Assembly: GCA_011947345.1 (NCBI GenBank)
Contig: JAAVTG010000554.1
Location: forward strand, 434,001 to 498,000
Reading direction: 5' to 3'
Source: Phytophthora quininea
Lineage: Eukaryota; Oomycota; Peronosporomycetes; Peronosporales; Peronosporaceae
Length of the DNA: 64,000 nt
Shown here: positions 24,135-35,747 of the stretch, one piece after another
Position numbering within the stretch: the first letter of the stretch is position 1
Layout: each line of letters begins with the position of its first letter
The notes under the pieces: model-generated
Database searches by the model: none
The model's input: the letters and a program-made list of their open reading frames with translations, nothing else
What the model was told of the DNA's origin: nothing
Position numbers and translations under genes: made by a program

Positions 24135-24339
24135 CTTACGGGAGCTCCGAATCAAAAGCAAATTCCACCAATATCTGTGACGTGTGTCAAACCTGATAAC
24201 GTCCCACATCTCCGTTTGGCACGCCGTGTGGGACCACACTATCATTTTGCAAAGCAGACTCAGCCAAAAGCAGAGAAAGCGGGCTCTGTCCAGCCGTGCC
24301 AAGCCGTGGCAGCAGCCTAACGGGGCAACGGGGGCAGCC

Positions 24340-24970
24340 ATGACCATGAAGGGCGCCAAGACAGACGCGGAGTGGTTCTCCCGGAGGAGCTCGCGGCCGC
24401 ACGCGAGGAGTATTTGCAGGAGCAGGAGAAGGAGCAGCCGTCGCCGCAGGTTCGACACGCGATGCTGGTACTAGTGAAACACATTTAACTGATGACTGGG
24501 AATGTGTCGCAGGTCAAGATGCGGTACGCCATTGCACTGGCGAAGAGCCGCAAAAGAGACGACAAATATCGCGCCATCGGGTTGCTGGAAGGTAAAGAAG
24601 TTGTGGATGAAGAGATTGGCAAGGTTTGATGCTTATGAGGTGCACGACAGATTTACTGGAGCAAAGTTACGCCCCGAAGGAGTCGCTGTACTGGATCTCC
24701 TTAACCCTGTGCGGTCTTGGAGAGTACCGATCCAGTCGAAGTTACTGCGAGCGCCTGCTCCGGATGGAACCGTCCCACATGAAGGCACAGCTACTGCACA
24801 AGCGAATCAAGGAAGTCGTGGCAAAGGTCAGTCAGTGAAACGTTATTTCATGCAAAACGATGTTGAACTTATGGAATTCTGTGGAAGTAGAAGATGGCGT
24901 TGTGAGCGTGGGGATCGTCGGTGCTGTGGTGGTGGCAGGACTCGCGCTCAAGTTTTTGCTGAAGAGATAA
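24340..24970 (+). CDS. FIS1: Mitochondrial/peroxisomal fission protein FIS1
   Basis: Four exons: 24340-24449, 24513-24591, 24651-24830, 24891-24970. The two TPR-like repeats are clear: VKMRYAIALAKSRKRDDKYRAIGLLEDLL and then ESLYWISLTLCGLGEYRSS with ERLLRMEPSH. The C-terminus is a single membrane helix (VSVGIVGAVVVAGLALKFLL) ending in a short basic tail, as in tail-anchored FIS1. It recruits fission factors to the outer mitochondrial and peroxisomal membrane. The third intron uses the second of two overlapping GT donors (24831), which keeps the KVKDGVV junction in frame. Exon 1 needs one extra base near 24371 to join the ATG to the VVLPEELAAAREEY segment. About 149 residues, normal for the family. 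Confidence 0.87.
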
Positions 24971-25200
24971 AGCCTCTAACCTGCCAGCGACGCCTTATCA
25001 CAGTTTAGCCTGCAGACCGAGATGCAGCAGCCAATTTCGCTAGTCAAACCAACTTCAACGTAACATCAATAGCTTCCAGTTCGTATCTTTTTCGATTCAT
25101 CAGCAGGTGCCTTCCTCGGCCTGCGAACGCTACAAAACTACTTTTTATCCTATCCTTGTCGTATCTCTAAATGCAATTGTCGTCAATAACCTCATCGTTC

Positions 25201-28200
25201 CTACAGCTGCGACAGCGCTTGCTGCTGCTCGCCGCTGAGAATCGCCCAGGCACCCTGCACCACCGGACCGGGCAGCTGCGACTGCAGCTTGGCCAGCAGT
25301 TCGCGGAGCTGCGGCTTGGACTCGTCCGCAATGGTCGCCGTGTCTTCGTCTTCAGCAGCATCCTCAGCCTCGGCCAGATCGTTCACTGCAAGCACAAGCA
25401 TAATAATTAGACACTTCTCCACCACATCCAAGCAGCCATACAAAATGAACTTACGCAGAGCAGTCGCGAAGACCTTCAGGATCTGAGCAAGGTTGGCGTA
25501 GTCAGCGCCGATAACGTGGGCGTTGCCGCTGTCAACCAGGGAAATCAGACGAGCGTGTACATCACGAGCCTCCAGGACGTCCGTACGGAGCGGTAACCAG
25601 CTGAGCCACATCTGCCACATCTTGGCGCCGTCCACGGCACCTTCACGAGCGAGGCAGATCTTAGCCACGGCACTGATGGCGTTGTCGCGAGCGGCGCCAA
25701 CTTCGTCGTCATCCACATTGGCCGAAACGTTGATCAAGTGCACCATCTTCTCGAGAGCGTTCTGACAGAACGGGTCGAAAGCAGCGCCGCACTTCTCAGC
25801 GCTGACACCGATGCCATATGCGGAGGCTTGGATGACCGACGGGCTCTGGTCCTCAAGTCCCTGCACCAAGTGGTTCAAGAACAGAGGCACCAGCTCCTGA
25901 GCGGCTGCGCCGCAGTGCTCGATAATGTCATCGATCATGCAAATAGCCTGGCCACGCAGCATCGGCACCACCTTCTGCTCCAGCAGCGGGGTGACGAACG
26001 GCAGCAGGTGCGTCTTGAAGACGGCGAAGAAGGCCTCCTTCTGGATCTTGACAATCCAGCCGATCGAGTCGATCATCGAGCGGAAGACACCCTCCTCCAG
26101 CTCATCATTCTCCGTCTGTTGCAGGGCAGCCTCGGCATCGTAGTCCTCGTCCTGCTGGTTCTCGTGGTGCTGCACCATCAGACGCTCAGCGCTGTTGGAC
26201 GCAACAGTCTTAAAGACCTCCACCACACGCGGAACGTGGTCAAGGGGAACGCCCACCTGGACGCCCTTGTCCAGGCTCTCCTTGCAAACCTCAAGGCAGG
26301 CAGACATGGCCTCGGCGAAGGCACCAAGGCACTCCAAGTCCTCCTCACCCTGGAGGCCCTTCAGCATGGGCTCGAAGAACTGTTCAAACAACTGCTGCGG
26401 GAACTGCGGAGCCGCGGTGCCGTGGCCGTGGTTAATGGTGCCATCGACCGCGCAGTTCAGCAGTTTGGCCATGCTCAGGCTACTCACAATACGGATGTCC
26501 TCCACGTACTCAAAGTCGATGAGCGGGATCATGACCTGAGCAACTTCGGCCACGTAAGGGTAGAAGGCGCCCTCCAGGTCCAGCGCAGACTGGTAGAGCA
26601 TGTTGCACGCATTCGTCTTCTCCTCAAGAGCGCTAGTGTTGATCTCCAGGCGCTTCTTGCCCACACCGCGGATCTCCAGCGTCATCGAGTCCTTGCCGTC
26701 GGCCGTCTGGCCGTCCTCCTCGACATCGTCGTCAGCCACATCCGACAGCTGAATGTCTGGCTGGATCTGCGCCTGCTTAATCAGCGACGGGATGACGTGG
26801 GGCAAGTACGGCACGAAGTCCTCCTTCAGGATGCTGCCGATACGCACGCAAGACTGCGCCACATACTGCACCTCAGGGCCCTCCAGCTCCTCGCTCGACT
26901 GCACACGCACCAAGATCTCCATGATCTCCTTCGCGTCGCCAACGAAACGCTCCTTGCCGACGGCCTGGCCGATCAAAGCAATCGACTCCATCGATTTGCC
27001 ACGCAGCAGCGCGTACTCCTTGCCGCGGGCATTCACCAGCACCTCCTTCGCCAGCGGGATGAAGATATCATAGAAACGAAGGAACTCCTCGCCGATAACC
27101 TTGGCCACACTGGCCACAGCAGTGATCGCTTGCTCCTGCACCTGGCGAGGGCACGAGCGCATCGCGTTAAAGAGAGCCTCAAGCAGAGCCTGGCTGTACG
27201 GGGCCACGTGCTTGGCCTTGCACACGTTGGTATTGCAGAAGTTGATGACAACGCTGGCAGCCAGAGCGCGAGTACGCAGAACACCCTGCTCGTTCTGGAT
27301 CAGCGCCGTCAAGGCCGGCACCACCACGGAGTGGAACTTGGCCTGGAAGTTCTTGCCCTTGTCCACCTCGCCGAAGTCCTCAGCGAGCTGTCCAATGCTA
27401 TGCAGAGCGGCGTACTGCACACGCGGGTGCTGGTCGTTCAGGAATGGCAGCACCATGCCCACCACATTGTCCAGCTCGCGCGTCATGAGCTGCTTGGCGC
27501 CCTCGCCCAGCAGGCACGTGGCGTACAGGCCGGCACGGCGCTTGCGCCAGTCAGCGTCACCCAGGAATCCCTTAATGACTGGGATGGCAACAGGCAGCAC
27601 AGCGTTGCCGCCAAGCGACGAGCTCAGACGGTCAATGGCCGCAGCGCCGGCGTCGCTGATCGAGTTGTCGGCGTCGTTGGACTCTGTGAAGGTCTCCGGA
27701 TCGTCGAACTTCTGCGCCCAGGTCTCGTCCTCCTCGACCTCGCACATGAGCTGGATGACGAGCGGCACCACGGAGGTGACAATAAACTGCGACTTGCGGA
27801 CCATGCCGCCGGCATTTTCACAGAGCGAGATGAGGAACTCCAGCGCCAGTTCGCGGGTCTCCGAGTCCAGCTCCTGCGACGAGCACACGAAGATCATGGC
27901 GCGCGCCACGTCGTCCAGCGAGTTGCGGAAGAACTTGGGGTGCACCTCTGCGATCTGCACCAGCGCCGACAGCACTTCCCGGAAGGTGGCTTCGTCTCCA
28001 GATGCCACGAGCGCTTCGATGATGCGAAGCATGGGCGCGGTGATGATGGCAAAGGCCGATAGCTCCTGCTTGTCCTCCAGTGTCAGCAGGAAGGCCGAGG
28101 CGGCCTTGAGGCTGGCGATCTGCACCTCTCCATTGGCGTCGTTCAGCGAGTTGGTAAACAGCGTCAGGAAGCTCTCCTTGTGGGGCGCCAGCAGGTCTCC

Positions 28201-28658
28201 AACGTACTCGGCGAGCTTGGCCAGCAAGTCGAAGGCCGTCACGCGCAGTAGCGCGTCTGCGTGGCTGGTGAGCGTCGACACGGCGCTGAGCAGCTCAGGC
28301 CAGGGCTGCTCGAACTTCTCCGAGACGAGGGCGAGCTCGGCGATCAAGTGGCCGAGCTTGCGGCGGATGTGGGCCACGGGCTCGCTGGCCACGGCCTCCA
28401 GCAGTTGCGCCTTGAGCGTGGCCTGCGAGGCGGCGTCCAGCTGCGCGTAGATGCCAGCCTTAACCTCCAGCAGCGGGCGCAGCAGCACGGGCGCGTAGGC
28501 GCGCGCTCGGGCTCGGGGGCGGAGCGCAGCAGCGTTAGTAGCTGAGCCACGAGCTGCTGCGGCTGTTCGGCCTTGAAGGCCTCGTACGACGCTTCGGCCG
28601 GCTTGCGCACGGCGTTGTCGTTGCTCATGAGAGCGGCCACGAGCGCAGGGAAGTCCAT
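25201..28658 (-). CDS. Importin-beta 3 type karyopherin (IPO5/Kap121-like)
   Basis: Two exons, 25455-28658 and 25201-25385. The 69-nt intron is a multiple of three without stops, so the unspliced frame also reads through; GT/AG ends and the insertion of an unrelated hydrophobic stretch argue that it is spliced. About 1129 residues of HEAT repeats. The N-terminus MDFPALVAALMSNDNAVRK and blocks such as VLPFLNDQHPRVQYAALHSIGQL and an acidic loop rich in Asp/Glu in the middle fit importin-5. It carries ribosomal proteins, histones and other cargo into the nucleus in a Ran-GTP-dependent way. One base is missing near 28498 in a CG-repeat after residue ~53, separating the first HEAT repeat from the rest. 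Start chosen at 28658 because the longer open frame upstream has no HEAT features and no aligned Met. Confidence 0.85.
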
Positions 28659-28977
28659 GGCCGACGGAGGGGCAGGAGACGAGCGAGACGACGAGAGGGT
28701 ACGTACACCTGCGTCGGCGACTTTGCGAATGAAGTGGGGAACGGTCGTGAGCCAATCAAGCTGAAATGGCTGCGGAATGTACCGGAAAGATTGTCCCTGA
28801 TATGGTCGTTAAGTAGAGGTTTTAATCAAGGATGAATGTTATTAACTGGAGGTACTACATCGATACTGACGACGAGTGAAAATCCAGTCACGGCGGGACG
28901 CGGTTCTGAGTTGGACTTGCTGTCCGATCGCACTTTCGCAACGGCTCACCCTATTATACCGCGGACGCTGGGATCCC
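28659..28977. promoter_or_regulatory. Importin/ArfGAP divergent promoter region
   Basis: 319 bp between divergent starts. An in-frame ATG at 28876 could lengthen the ArfGAP protein by 34 residues, but that stretch is not conserved-looking. No clear initiator or repeat was identified. Confidence 0.35.
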
Positions 28978-30473
28978 ATGACGCAGAGCGAGAGCGCGCA
29001 GGGCTCGCCCGCCAGCAGCTGCAGCTCCACCACCCCTTCCGACAGCAACTCGGGCAGCAGAAGGCGCAGCGTCATGATGGAACGACTGTCGCCCGCCGAG
29101 GAAGTGGCCATCCGCTTACTGCCGGGCAACGACGTACGCTGAATTATTGGGGCGGCGTCTATGGTAATTACTAACTTGATTTTATTATTGTACCTTCGCC
29201 AGCGCTGCGTGGACTGCAAGACGATCTGTCCGCAATGGGCGGGCGTCTCGTTCGGTGTGCTGCTGTGCCTGTCCTGTGCGGGCAGGCACCGCTCCCTGGG
29301 TGTGCAGACGAGCTTTGTCAAGTCGCTGGTGATGGATAGCTGGACGACTAGCGAAATCCGAGCACTACAGCTCGGCGGTAACGCCAAGTGGCTTGCGGTA
29401 TGTGCTGGAACGGGGGCCACGGACTTCCCTCTGGTGGAGAAGTATGCGTCCGGCGTGGCCAAAGCGTACAAGGGCCGGGTGATGTTGGCAGCGACGTCGG
29501 ATCCATCAGTAGAGAGTTCATTCACTGCAACGTCGTTTCTGTCGCTGCTTGCGGGCATTGTGTCCCCAACCGACAGCGACGATGAAAGTCTGCCCGCGGA
29601 CGAGAGCCCGGTGACGACAAAGAAGCTGGCACCGCCGCTGTCTCCGACAGACCCCGAGGGTGGCACCACTATCAAGTGCACGACTTGCAATTCGATCGTT
29701 CCGCTGGATCAGCTTAATGCGCACTCGGATGTATGTACAGTAACTTCATCGGTAAGGCAGCAGGCGCGCTGTGTTTGCCTCCGACATCTCTGCCTAACAT
29801 AGTTACTTTTGTTTTTATTCAGTGCGCAGTGGAGTGGAGGAAATACGAGCGGAAATTCGGCGCTGCAGGAGAACCACTAGGTTTTACCTTGGCGAAAACG
29901 AATAGCGGTTATGCTGAGGTGTCGCGAATCATTCGTGGTGGCGCCGCAGAACGTGCCAAGGTCGTTGTTGGAAGCTATCTAATCGGTCTGAACGACATCA
30001 AGAGCATGAAGTTTGATGAAATCGTGAGCATGCTCCGATCGCTGCCACGGCCGATGCTGTTCCATTTCGTGTTCCGCTCTCAAATGACCCCAGTGAGACC
30101 GAAGACGGTGATATCTTCCGTCCCGGAGCCAAGGACGGTAGAGATCAATGTGACGCTGCAAGAGAAAGAAGAGCTAGGTTGCTCGCTTTCTACCAACGAG
30201 TTTTATTGCATCGTCAGCAGCGTCGATAACGGTACGCGTCCGGTTGATTTACGCTTCTTGCATAATATGAGTTCTCACATAGTTTTTTGGTCGATAGATT
30301 GCATTGCAAGGGATCACGGCGTCTTAGTTGGCTCGCGGGTCGTGGCTGTAAACGGACGCAAGTTTCTAAAGCCGAGGGAAATGGTTCATGAAATTTGCAC
30401 TGCCCAGCGCCCGATTAGGTTGACCATGCATCGTGTTGAAGGGCTCATGCGCGGTTGGACTCATAGCAGTTAG
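28978..30473 (+). CDS. ArfGAP protein with two PDZ-like domains
   Basis: Exons 28978-29133, 29203-29730, 29823-30231, 30298-30473; introns of 69, 92 and 66 nt. After a Ser-rich N-terminus, an ArfGAP zinc finger begins at about residue 50: CVDC, 16 residues, then CLSC, with GVLLCLSCAGRHRSLG and VKSLVMDSW. The arginine finger typical of Arf GTPase activation is in the HRSLG stretch. A short Cx2C...HxxxC segment (CTTC, HSDC) lies near residue 220. Two PDZ-like domains follow: LGFTLAKTNSGYAEVSRII and a second with VLVGSRVVAVNGRKF. ArfGAP proteins switch off Arf GTPases on membranes; PDZ domains would target it to a partner. The combination is unusual as far as I know. The gene ends 112 bp from the convergent kinase-like gene, with an AATAAA at 30524-30529. 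Confidence 0.75.
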
Positions 30474-30585
30474 GTTAATCTGCCAGACAGCACTTGTTAG
30501 ATAACATAGAGCATAGATTGTTCAATAAACCTTTCGATAGCTTGATTTTGAACTCACTTGCAGTCGTCCCTCTTCAGAGCCAGCA

Positions 30586-33500
30586 CTACACATCTGGAGC
30601 TAACGAGTCCCCGTGGCGAATATTCTTATAGTAGCTAACAACGTAATCGGCAGGTTGCTTTTCCGTGTCTTGTAAACGGAGACTTGAAAACATCGAGTGA
30701 TACATGACCTGCTTGAGTGTGGGGCGCATTTTCGGGTTAAAGTTCACCAACTGTTTCAGTAGGTCCATCGCTCCTGGAATTGCGTTTAATCCCTTGCGGC
30801 ATCGACGGATGGTCGAGTTCGAACCACTTGTAATCAAATACAACGACGTGTCGAGGGTGAATTGGTCCTTCGTCGGCGTTGCGTGAGACTGCCCCGTAGT
30901 CGAACGTACATTGCGAGTTGACCGACGTTGTACGTGACTAATCGCCGGGTCTTCTGGGCGTAAATGTTTGAGTAATACTTGCCACACCTTATCGGCTTCT
31001 TTCTTTGCACTTGGGTTTTGCTCAGGCAAGCCAAACAGTACAATGAAGCGATACAGAGTGTGGTAGAGTGTGTTCTCATCGTCACCACGCGCCACACTTT
31101 TAATAACCGAAAATCCAGAGTTCTTTCGCGGACTCTATCGGAAATTAGTGTCGAAACAAATGGTTAGACTGGGTCACAATGACTTGAGCGTGTAAATGTT
31201 GTGCACTTACCATCCACAGCGCTTTAAGATCTCTCAGGAGATCAGGCGGGCAATGGACATCGTCAAGAATTTCTTCGTACGGAGCGCTAGTCACCAAATA
31301 ATGTCAATAAAGAGTCCACTCAAAGCGTCGAAATGCATGCGCACTTACCTTCCCGTGAATAAATGCAATAGACACAGTCCCAATGAAAAAGTATCCGCTG
31401 CAAACGATTGCTCAGCTGCATCACCTTCCAGCAAAAACTCGACTGGAGCATTTTCCAGGGTCGCGAATTGATCGATCGTGACGGGCTTCCCCAAATTCTC
31501 CGGGTTCGAGTCGGCGGCCCCATAATCCGCCAACTTTACCCAATACGAAAAGGACGCAGGCATTCGAAGAGTGAAGCGCGCGTCTTCCAATAAATAGTGT
31601 AGTACGATGCCAGCTCCTTCGGTTTTGCTGAGGTTGGACCGACCAATATCCTTCAAGAAGAAATTCAAAAGCTGCACACAACAAGTTAGAACTTCAAATT
31701 TACATCAGAAAAAAACATTGCAACGCACCTTGACGTCGTAGTGGCGGAGGTTGAACCTTTCACGAGCGCAATAAAGGCCAAACACCATCTGAAAGAAAAA
31801 TGGAACGGCAACGGACTCTAGAGGAAGACGTTTGTCCTTTTGTAGACCGATGAAGTCTTCAAGATCTCCTCCGTCACAGAACTCCATCCGAATGTACTGG
31901 AATAACGCTTTGCTGTCCTCATTGGATGCTGCCAATGATTTCTGTTGCTGTTTTGCCAACAGCTTAGGATCCACACTTAGCCTTGTACCAGCCAGCAGTT
32001 CGGTGGGTTTTCGGCATTTCTTGCTACCCCAACGATTAGATAGGGGTTTCTCATGGGCAAGAAATACATCGTAGATCCGAAGGAAATTAGGGCACATGCC
32101 GCGCTCAGTTGCGTCGGACAGCAATACCGAGTGTGCAACCTCTTGACGTACTACCCCTACGCAAAGGAGCAGCAGTAAAAAATTAAATATTGGCGATATA
32201 ATTCAGCACGCGTCGATGTTGGCACGTACCTGGTTTCCTGTGCTTTCGATTGCACCAATGTCCATCACGCTAATTGCTTCCAGACGATTCTTCTCTGTTG
32301 AAAATACCTTAAACACTTCCTTGTACGCACCGTCCGCTAGATAGTGGCCACGAGGGTGGCGGAGGTAGACCTGCGACGTTGAATACACGTTGGCTTTTCT
32401 GAAATTCGAAGAAAAGCAACACCATCGTTAACTCCATGCATCAACTCCATACAATCATTTGCTCGACGTACTTGGAGTAGTCAGCGACCGCCCAAGCGTA
32501 CGCACTGTACGAATTCAGAACAAATAAACAGATCGTTAGTATCAATATCGGCAAGGCAGTAGTCATCAAGCTATAAAAGGCTTACACGATAGCGATCTTT
32601 CTCCACATCGTCGAAACTTTACAGAGCACCGCTTTCAAGCTGTTCGCATCCACGACTCCAGAGTGAAGTATGAGCTGCAAGACGCCTTCTCCCAAGAAGT
32701 TAATCGTTTGCGCAGATCCTTTATCGCCGAGTGAAATGCGCCGTCTCACAGGCGTCAATGACATTTTCTCCATCTCCTGATCCCATGCCCAATCGTCTTC
32801 CACAGGCTTGAGGGGTGTCGACGGCATCAACGGAATGGACGACAACCTGCGGCCTGAAGTTCTCCCTAATTTCGACAATCTTCTCGCCAGTCGGCGGTTC
32901 CTCCGTACAGACGGCTGAGCCAGCACATCTTCCATCGCATCGGCAATAGCCATGTGCCGTGTCGACGATAGCAGTCTGTGGTTCTCCGAATATGACAAAA
33001 CCTCAAGCTCTTGGGACTCCAGTTTCCGAAAGTACTCTTTCAACCGGATCATCGCAGGGTCGTTGGCATAGTCTTCTGGCTGCTTATCATCACCAAAAGA
33101 AGGCGCGTCTTCACCTGTCTTGCTCATGTTATCCTGGTCCAATTCACCTTCCTCGTTGTTTGCAATTGAAGGCACGCGTCGGCTCAACTCGCTCTGGATG
33201 ACGTCTGCCTTGAGACTGGCGACCCGCAGTGTATTGCGAGCCAACGACGCGCCAGACGAGAAGCCCAGCGCTCTCAGCCAGCTCTCCATCTCCGTTCTCT
33301 GCTTCTTGTTGTTCCAACTGGACGTCGGCAGCTTCACAATGAACCCCTGGCCTCCGCCGATCTCCAGCTCGAACTTGGTCTGCTGCACGGCGCTCAATTG
33401 TTCTGCCAGGTACTCTACAAACCCCAGCGGTGCCTCCACTACCAGCTCCTTGACGCTCTTTCTCTCCATAGGACTATCTGCCGTCTTCTTCACTTTCTTT

Positions 33501-33685
33501 GTAGGTCTTATTTTAATGGTTGTCTCGTGCCTCCGCTTGCTGCCAGTCTCCTGCTGCTGCTCGGACGCTTTCTTGCCCTTCCTGCGCACCGCTCCCGGCG
33601 GCGGAGATGGCGAGAACTCTGGGAAAGCGCTGTTCTCGTCCGCCGACGACAGCGGCGAGCTGCAGAGGCCGCGTCTTCCCGCCAT
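30586..33685 (-). CDS. F-box-like / divergent protein kinase-like protein
   Basis: Seven exons: 32586-33685, 32472-32504 (33 nt), 32230-32398, 31729-32156, 31349-31671, 31211-31286, 30586-31134. Exon 1 gives ~365 residues of basic and Ser-rich sequence ending in an F-box-like helix set (LGEGVLQLILHSG, then VLCKVSTMWRKIAIV). Later exons give a kinase fold: a degenerate glycine loop (LADGAYKEVFKVF), HYDVK plus LLNFFL in place of HRDxKxxN, and ADYGAA in place of DFG. The usual beta-3 lysine is not visible (AISVMDIG). A C-terminal NPKMRPTLKQVM matches the kinase subdomain XI arginine. Exon 4 needs one base in the C run 32154-32157 for frame; all other phases agree. It may be a pseudokinase or weak kinase. 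The F-box reading is tentative. Confidence 0.6.
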
Positions 33686-33829
33686 GGTTTTTGAATGTGG
33701 AAGGCGCCAAAAGAATAGCTCTCCATTTTCCGCCAATCACAGGCCATTTCAATGTAGTTTGATCTTTCACGGAGTTCTAGCAACTATCCGATTCGTGGGC
33801 CTGTAACGCGACGTTCCTCGCCTGTACGC

Positions 33830-35330
33830 CAGCATACCAGTCTCTTCGGCACGCAAGCGCCCCAGCCAGGAGTGCAGGTCTCCTCGACGTAGGCTGCGCC
33901 GGGTGTGTTCCAGCAGGGCTAGAACAACGTTCTTAATGAAGATATTCTTGGCGGCGTTGACATCGCAGTCAAGGACGGCGTGGCAATGCGAGCAGCGATA
34001 TATTGTACTATGCCCAAGTTTTGTTTTACCTCTTCACAACCGGACACACGTTTTCGACTTGTATTCCTCTTCACAATCAATGAGCTTGCCGCCGACGCAC
34101 TCCAACTTGCAGCGCAGGAGTGTTTTGAAGCGGAAATGGGCCTAGGACAGCATAGCGCGAACGGTAGAGCTTCTGATTTTCCGCTTTTGTTGCGAACTGC
34201 TACAAATTCATCAGGAGGAGCTGCTGCCGGGGTGTTGCATCTGCAACCGCATCAGCTTCGTATCGTCGGACCATCTCCGACGTTTCGAATGCAGGCAGCA
34301 CCACCTTGGTGCGCCAGCTCGATATTTTCTGATGCATGGCCGAAATCGTTCTCGTCACGTGGCAGTTCGTGTAGCGATCTTGGCGTCGTATCCGATATTT
34401 TAGGCGGTGTTCTGGAGTTTTCGTCGCTCTGCTGCAGCACTTATCGCTCGTGTGGATCTTTTTACGGCGACGGGACTTGGCTGGAGTCCTCCGTACTCAC
34501 AGTGAAGCAACTTGGATCGAAGACAGTCGCAAAGTTCCTTACACCAGGATCCATGGATTAAACCTTGGTCGATGTCCTTTGATCAAAGTATTGATGGCTG
34601 CTAAGGACTAGGTAGAATGAGCCTTCGCGCAGGCGCTGCAAACCCACCAAGTGCTAGATGGGCGGTGCTTCTTCACGGCCAGAAATGCCGTCTTGTCGCC
34701 GAAGCCAAAAACTTACTGAAAATGGAGTGCGTTTGACTCACCGCTTTGAACGATACGCACTGATCGCGCCCACTTGCTCCGGTACTTCATAGTCGGGTAC
34801 GTGGTCTTCTTACCCTTGTTCTTCAAATTGTAGTACAGGTTTTGGGCCGTATTGACGCCCTTGACGAAATCTAGCAGTGCTGAGTTGTGAACATCGTCGT
34901 TGACTGCCGTATGGTATTCGAACGAGCCACGACGGCGGGAAACTGTTTGCATCGTTAAAACACTTGCAGCCGTGCGTGCCCGAGCTTCTACAGCACCAAC
35001 GGGATATCTGCTTGCGCAAAGCTTCCTGGTGCTGCTCACGATCTTGTTGTACACTGCTCTGTTGGTGCTGAAGATATGCTCCAGCTTGCGGCGTTGCTGA
35101 GAAGTCGGCCTCAGCAGAATCTTCAGGACGCTGTGATCGTCATGGGAGGCTCGAACAGGAGCAGATATGTCGGCACTGTCCTCCTTTAGCTCGACAACAA
35201 CCGCAAGAGTGTGCTCTGTCTGTCCAGGCAGCTCGTATGCTGTGGATGTGTAGTTGCTAACGTCGAACCACGCATTAAGAGCGGCTCGACAGCGCAGAAG
35301 TCCGACAACGACGGAAGGGGCTTGCACAAG
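33830..35330 (-). pseudogene. Decayed Fanzor (eukaryotic TnpB-like RNA-guided nuclease)
   Basis: Fragments in several minus-strand frames lie in the right order for a TnpB/Fanzor protein. N-terminal part, near 35.0-35.13 kb: LKILLRPTSQQRRKL then STNRAVYNKIV, the usual start. RuvC-I: DPGVRNFATVF near 34.52-34.55 kb. RuvC-II: VVLPAFETSEMVRR near 34.27-34.31 kb, holding the catalytic Glu. Then AHFRFKTLLRCK, EEYKSKTC (first half of the zinc ribbon), YRCSHC and DCDVNAAKNI (RuvC-III) down to about 33.88 kb. Stops interrupt it, including a TAG at 34142-34144 where related proteins have Trp, and a TGA where the first CxxC should close. Frame changes separate the pieces, so it is almost certainly inactive. 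No ATG starts the N-terminal frame. Boundaries are approximate. Confidence 0.75.
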
Positions 35331-35747
35331 ATGGCTGGCGGGCCTTCTTACTCTTCCTCTTGCGCTTTCGCCGATTGCGACGACGCGATCGGCGTGGGTG
35401 CAGGAGCTTTGCCATGCCCACGAGATCAGCCAGAGTGCTCCACGTCCACCTGCCAAGCGCCGCCGACTTGCTTGGTGAGAGATCGAGGTCGAGCCGCCAG
35501 TCTCAACCCCTCGCGCAAATCGCGACGGCCGTTGCCTTGAAGAGCCCGATGTGTGGTTTTCACATGAAGTCTCGGAAAATCTTTGGGTTCCAGCTGCTCA
35601 TTTCCGATCGATGTTTGGTCTCGACAGGAAGTTCAAAGATGGCGACGGCTAGCTGCAGGAGCTGGGTGTGCCGGAACAAGTTGGTCTTTGACAAGGCCCA
35701 TGCAGAATGATAGTTGGTAGAACTCATAAGGTGTGTAGAATGGCCAA
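35331..35747. other. Spacer between Fanzor remnant and SANT-like gene
   Basis: About 400 bp. Open frames here have no start codon or recognisable motif. It may contain the left end of the Fanzor element and the promoter of the downstream gene; no terminal repeat was found by eye. Confidence 0.3.

Noticed and set aside
25738..28450. Plus-strand frames of 774 and 449 codons over the importin gene
   Set aside because: Same antisense effect; the minus strand is continuous HEAT-repeat sequence.
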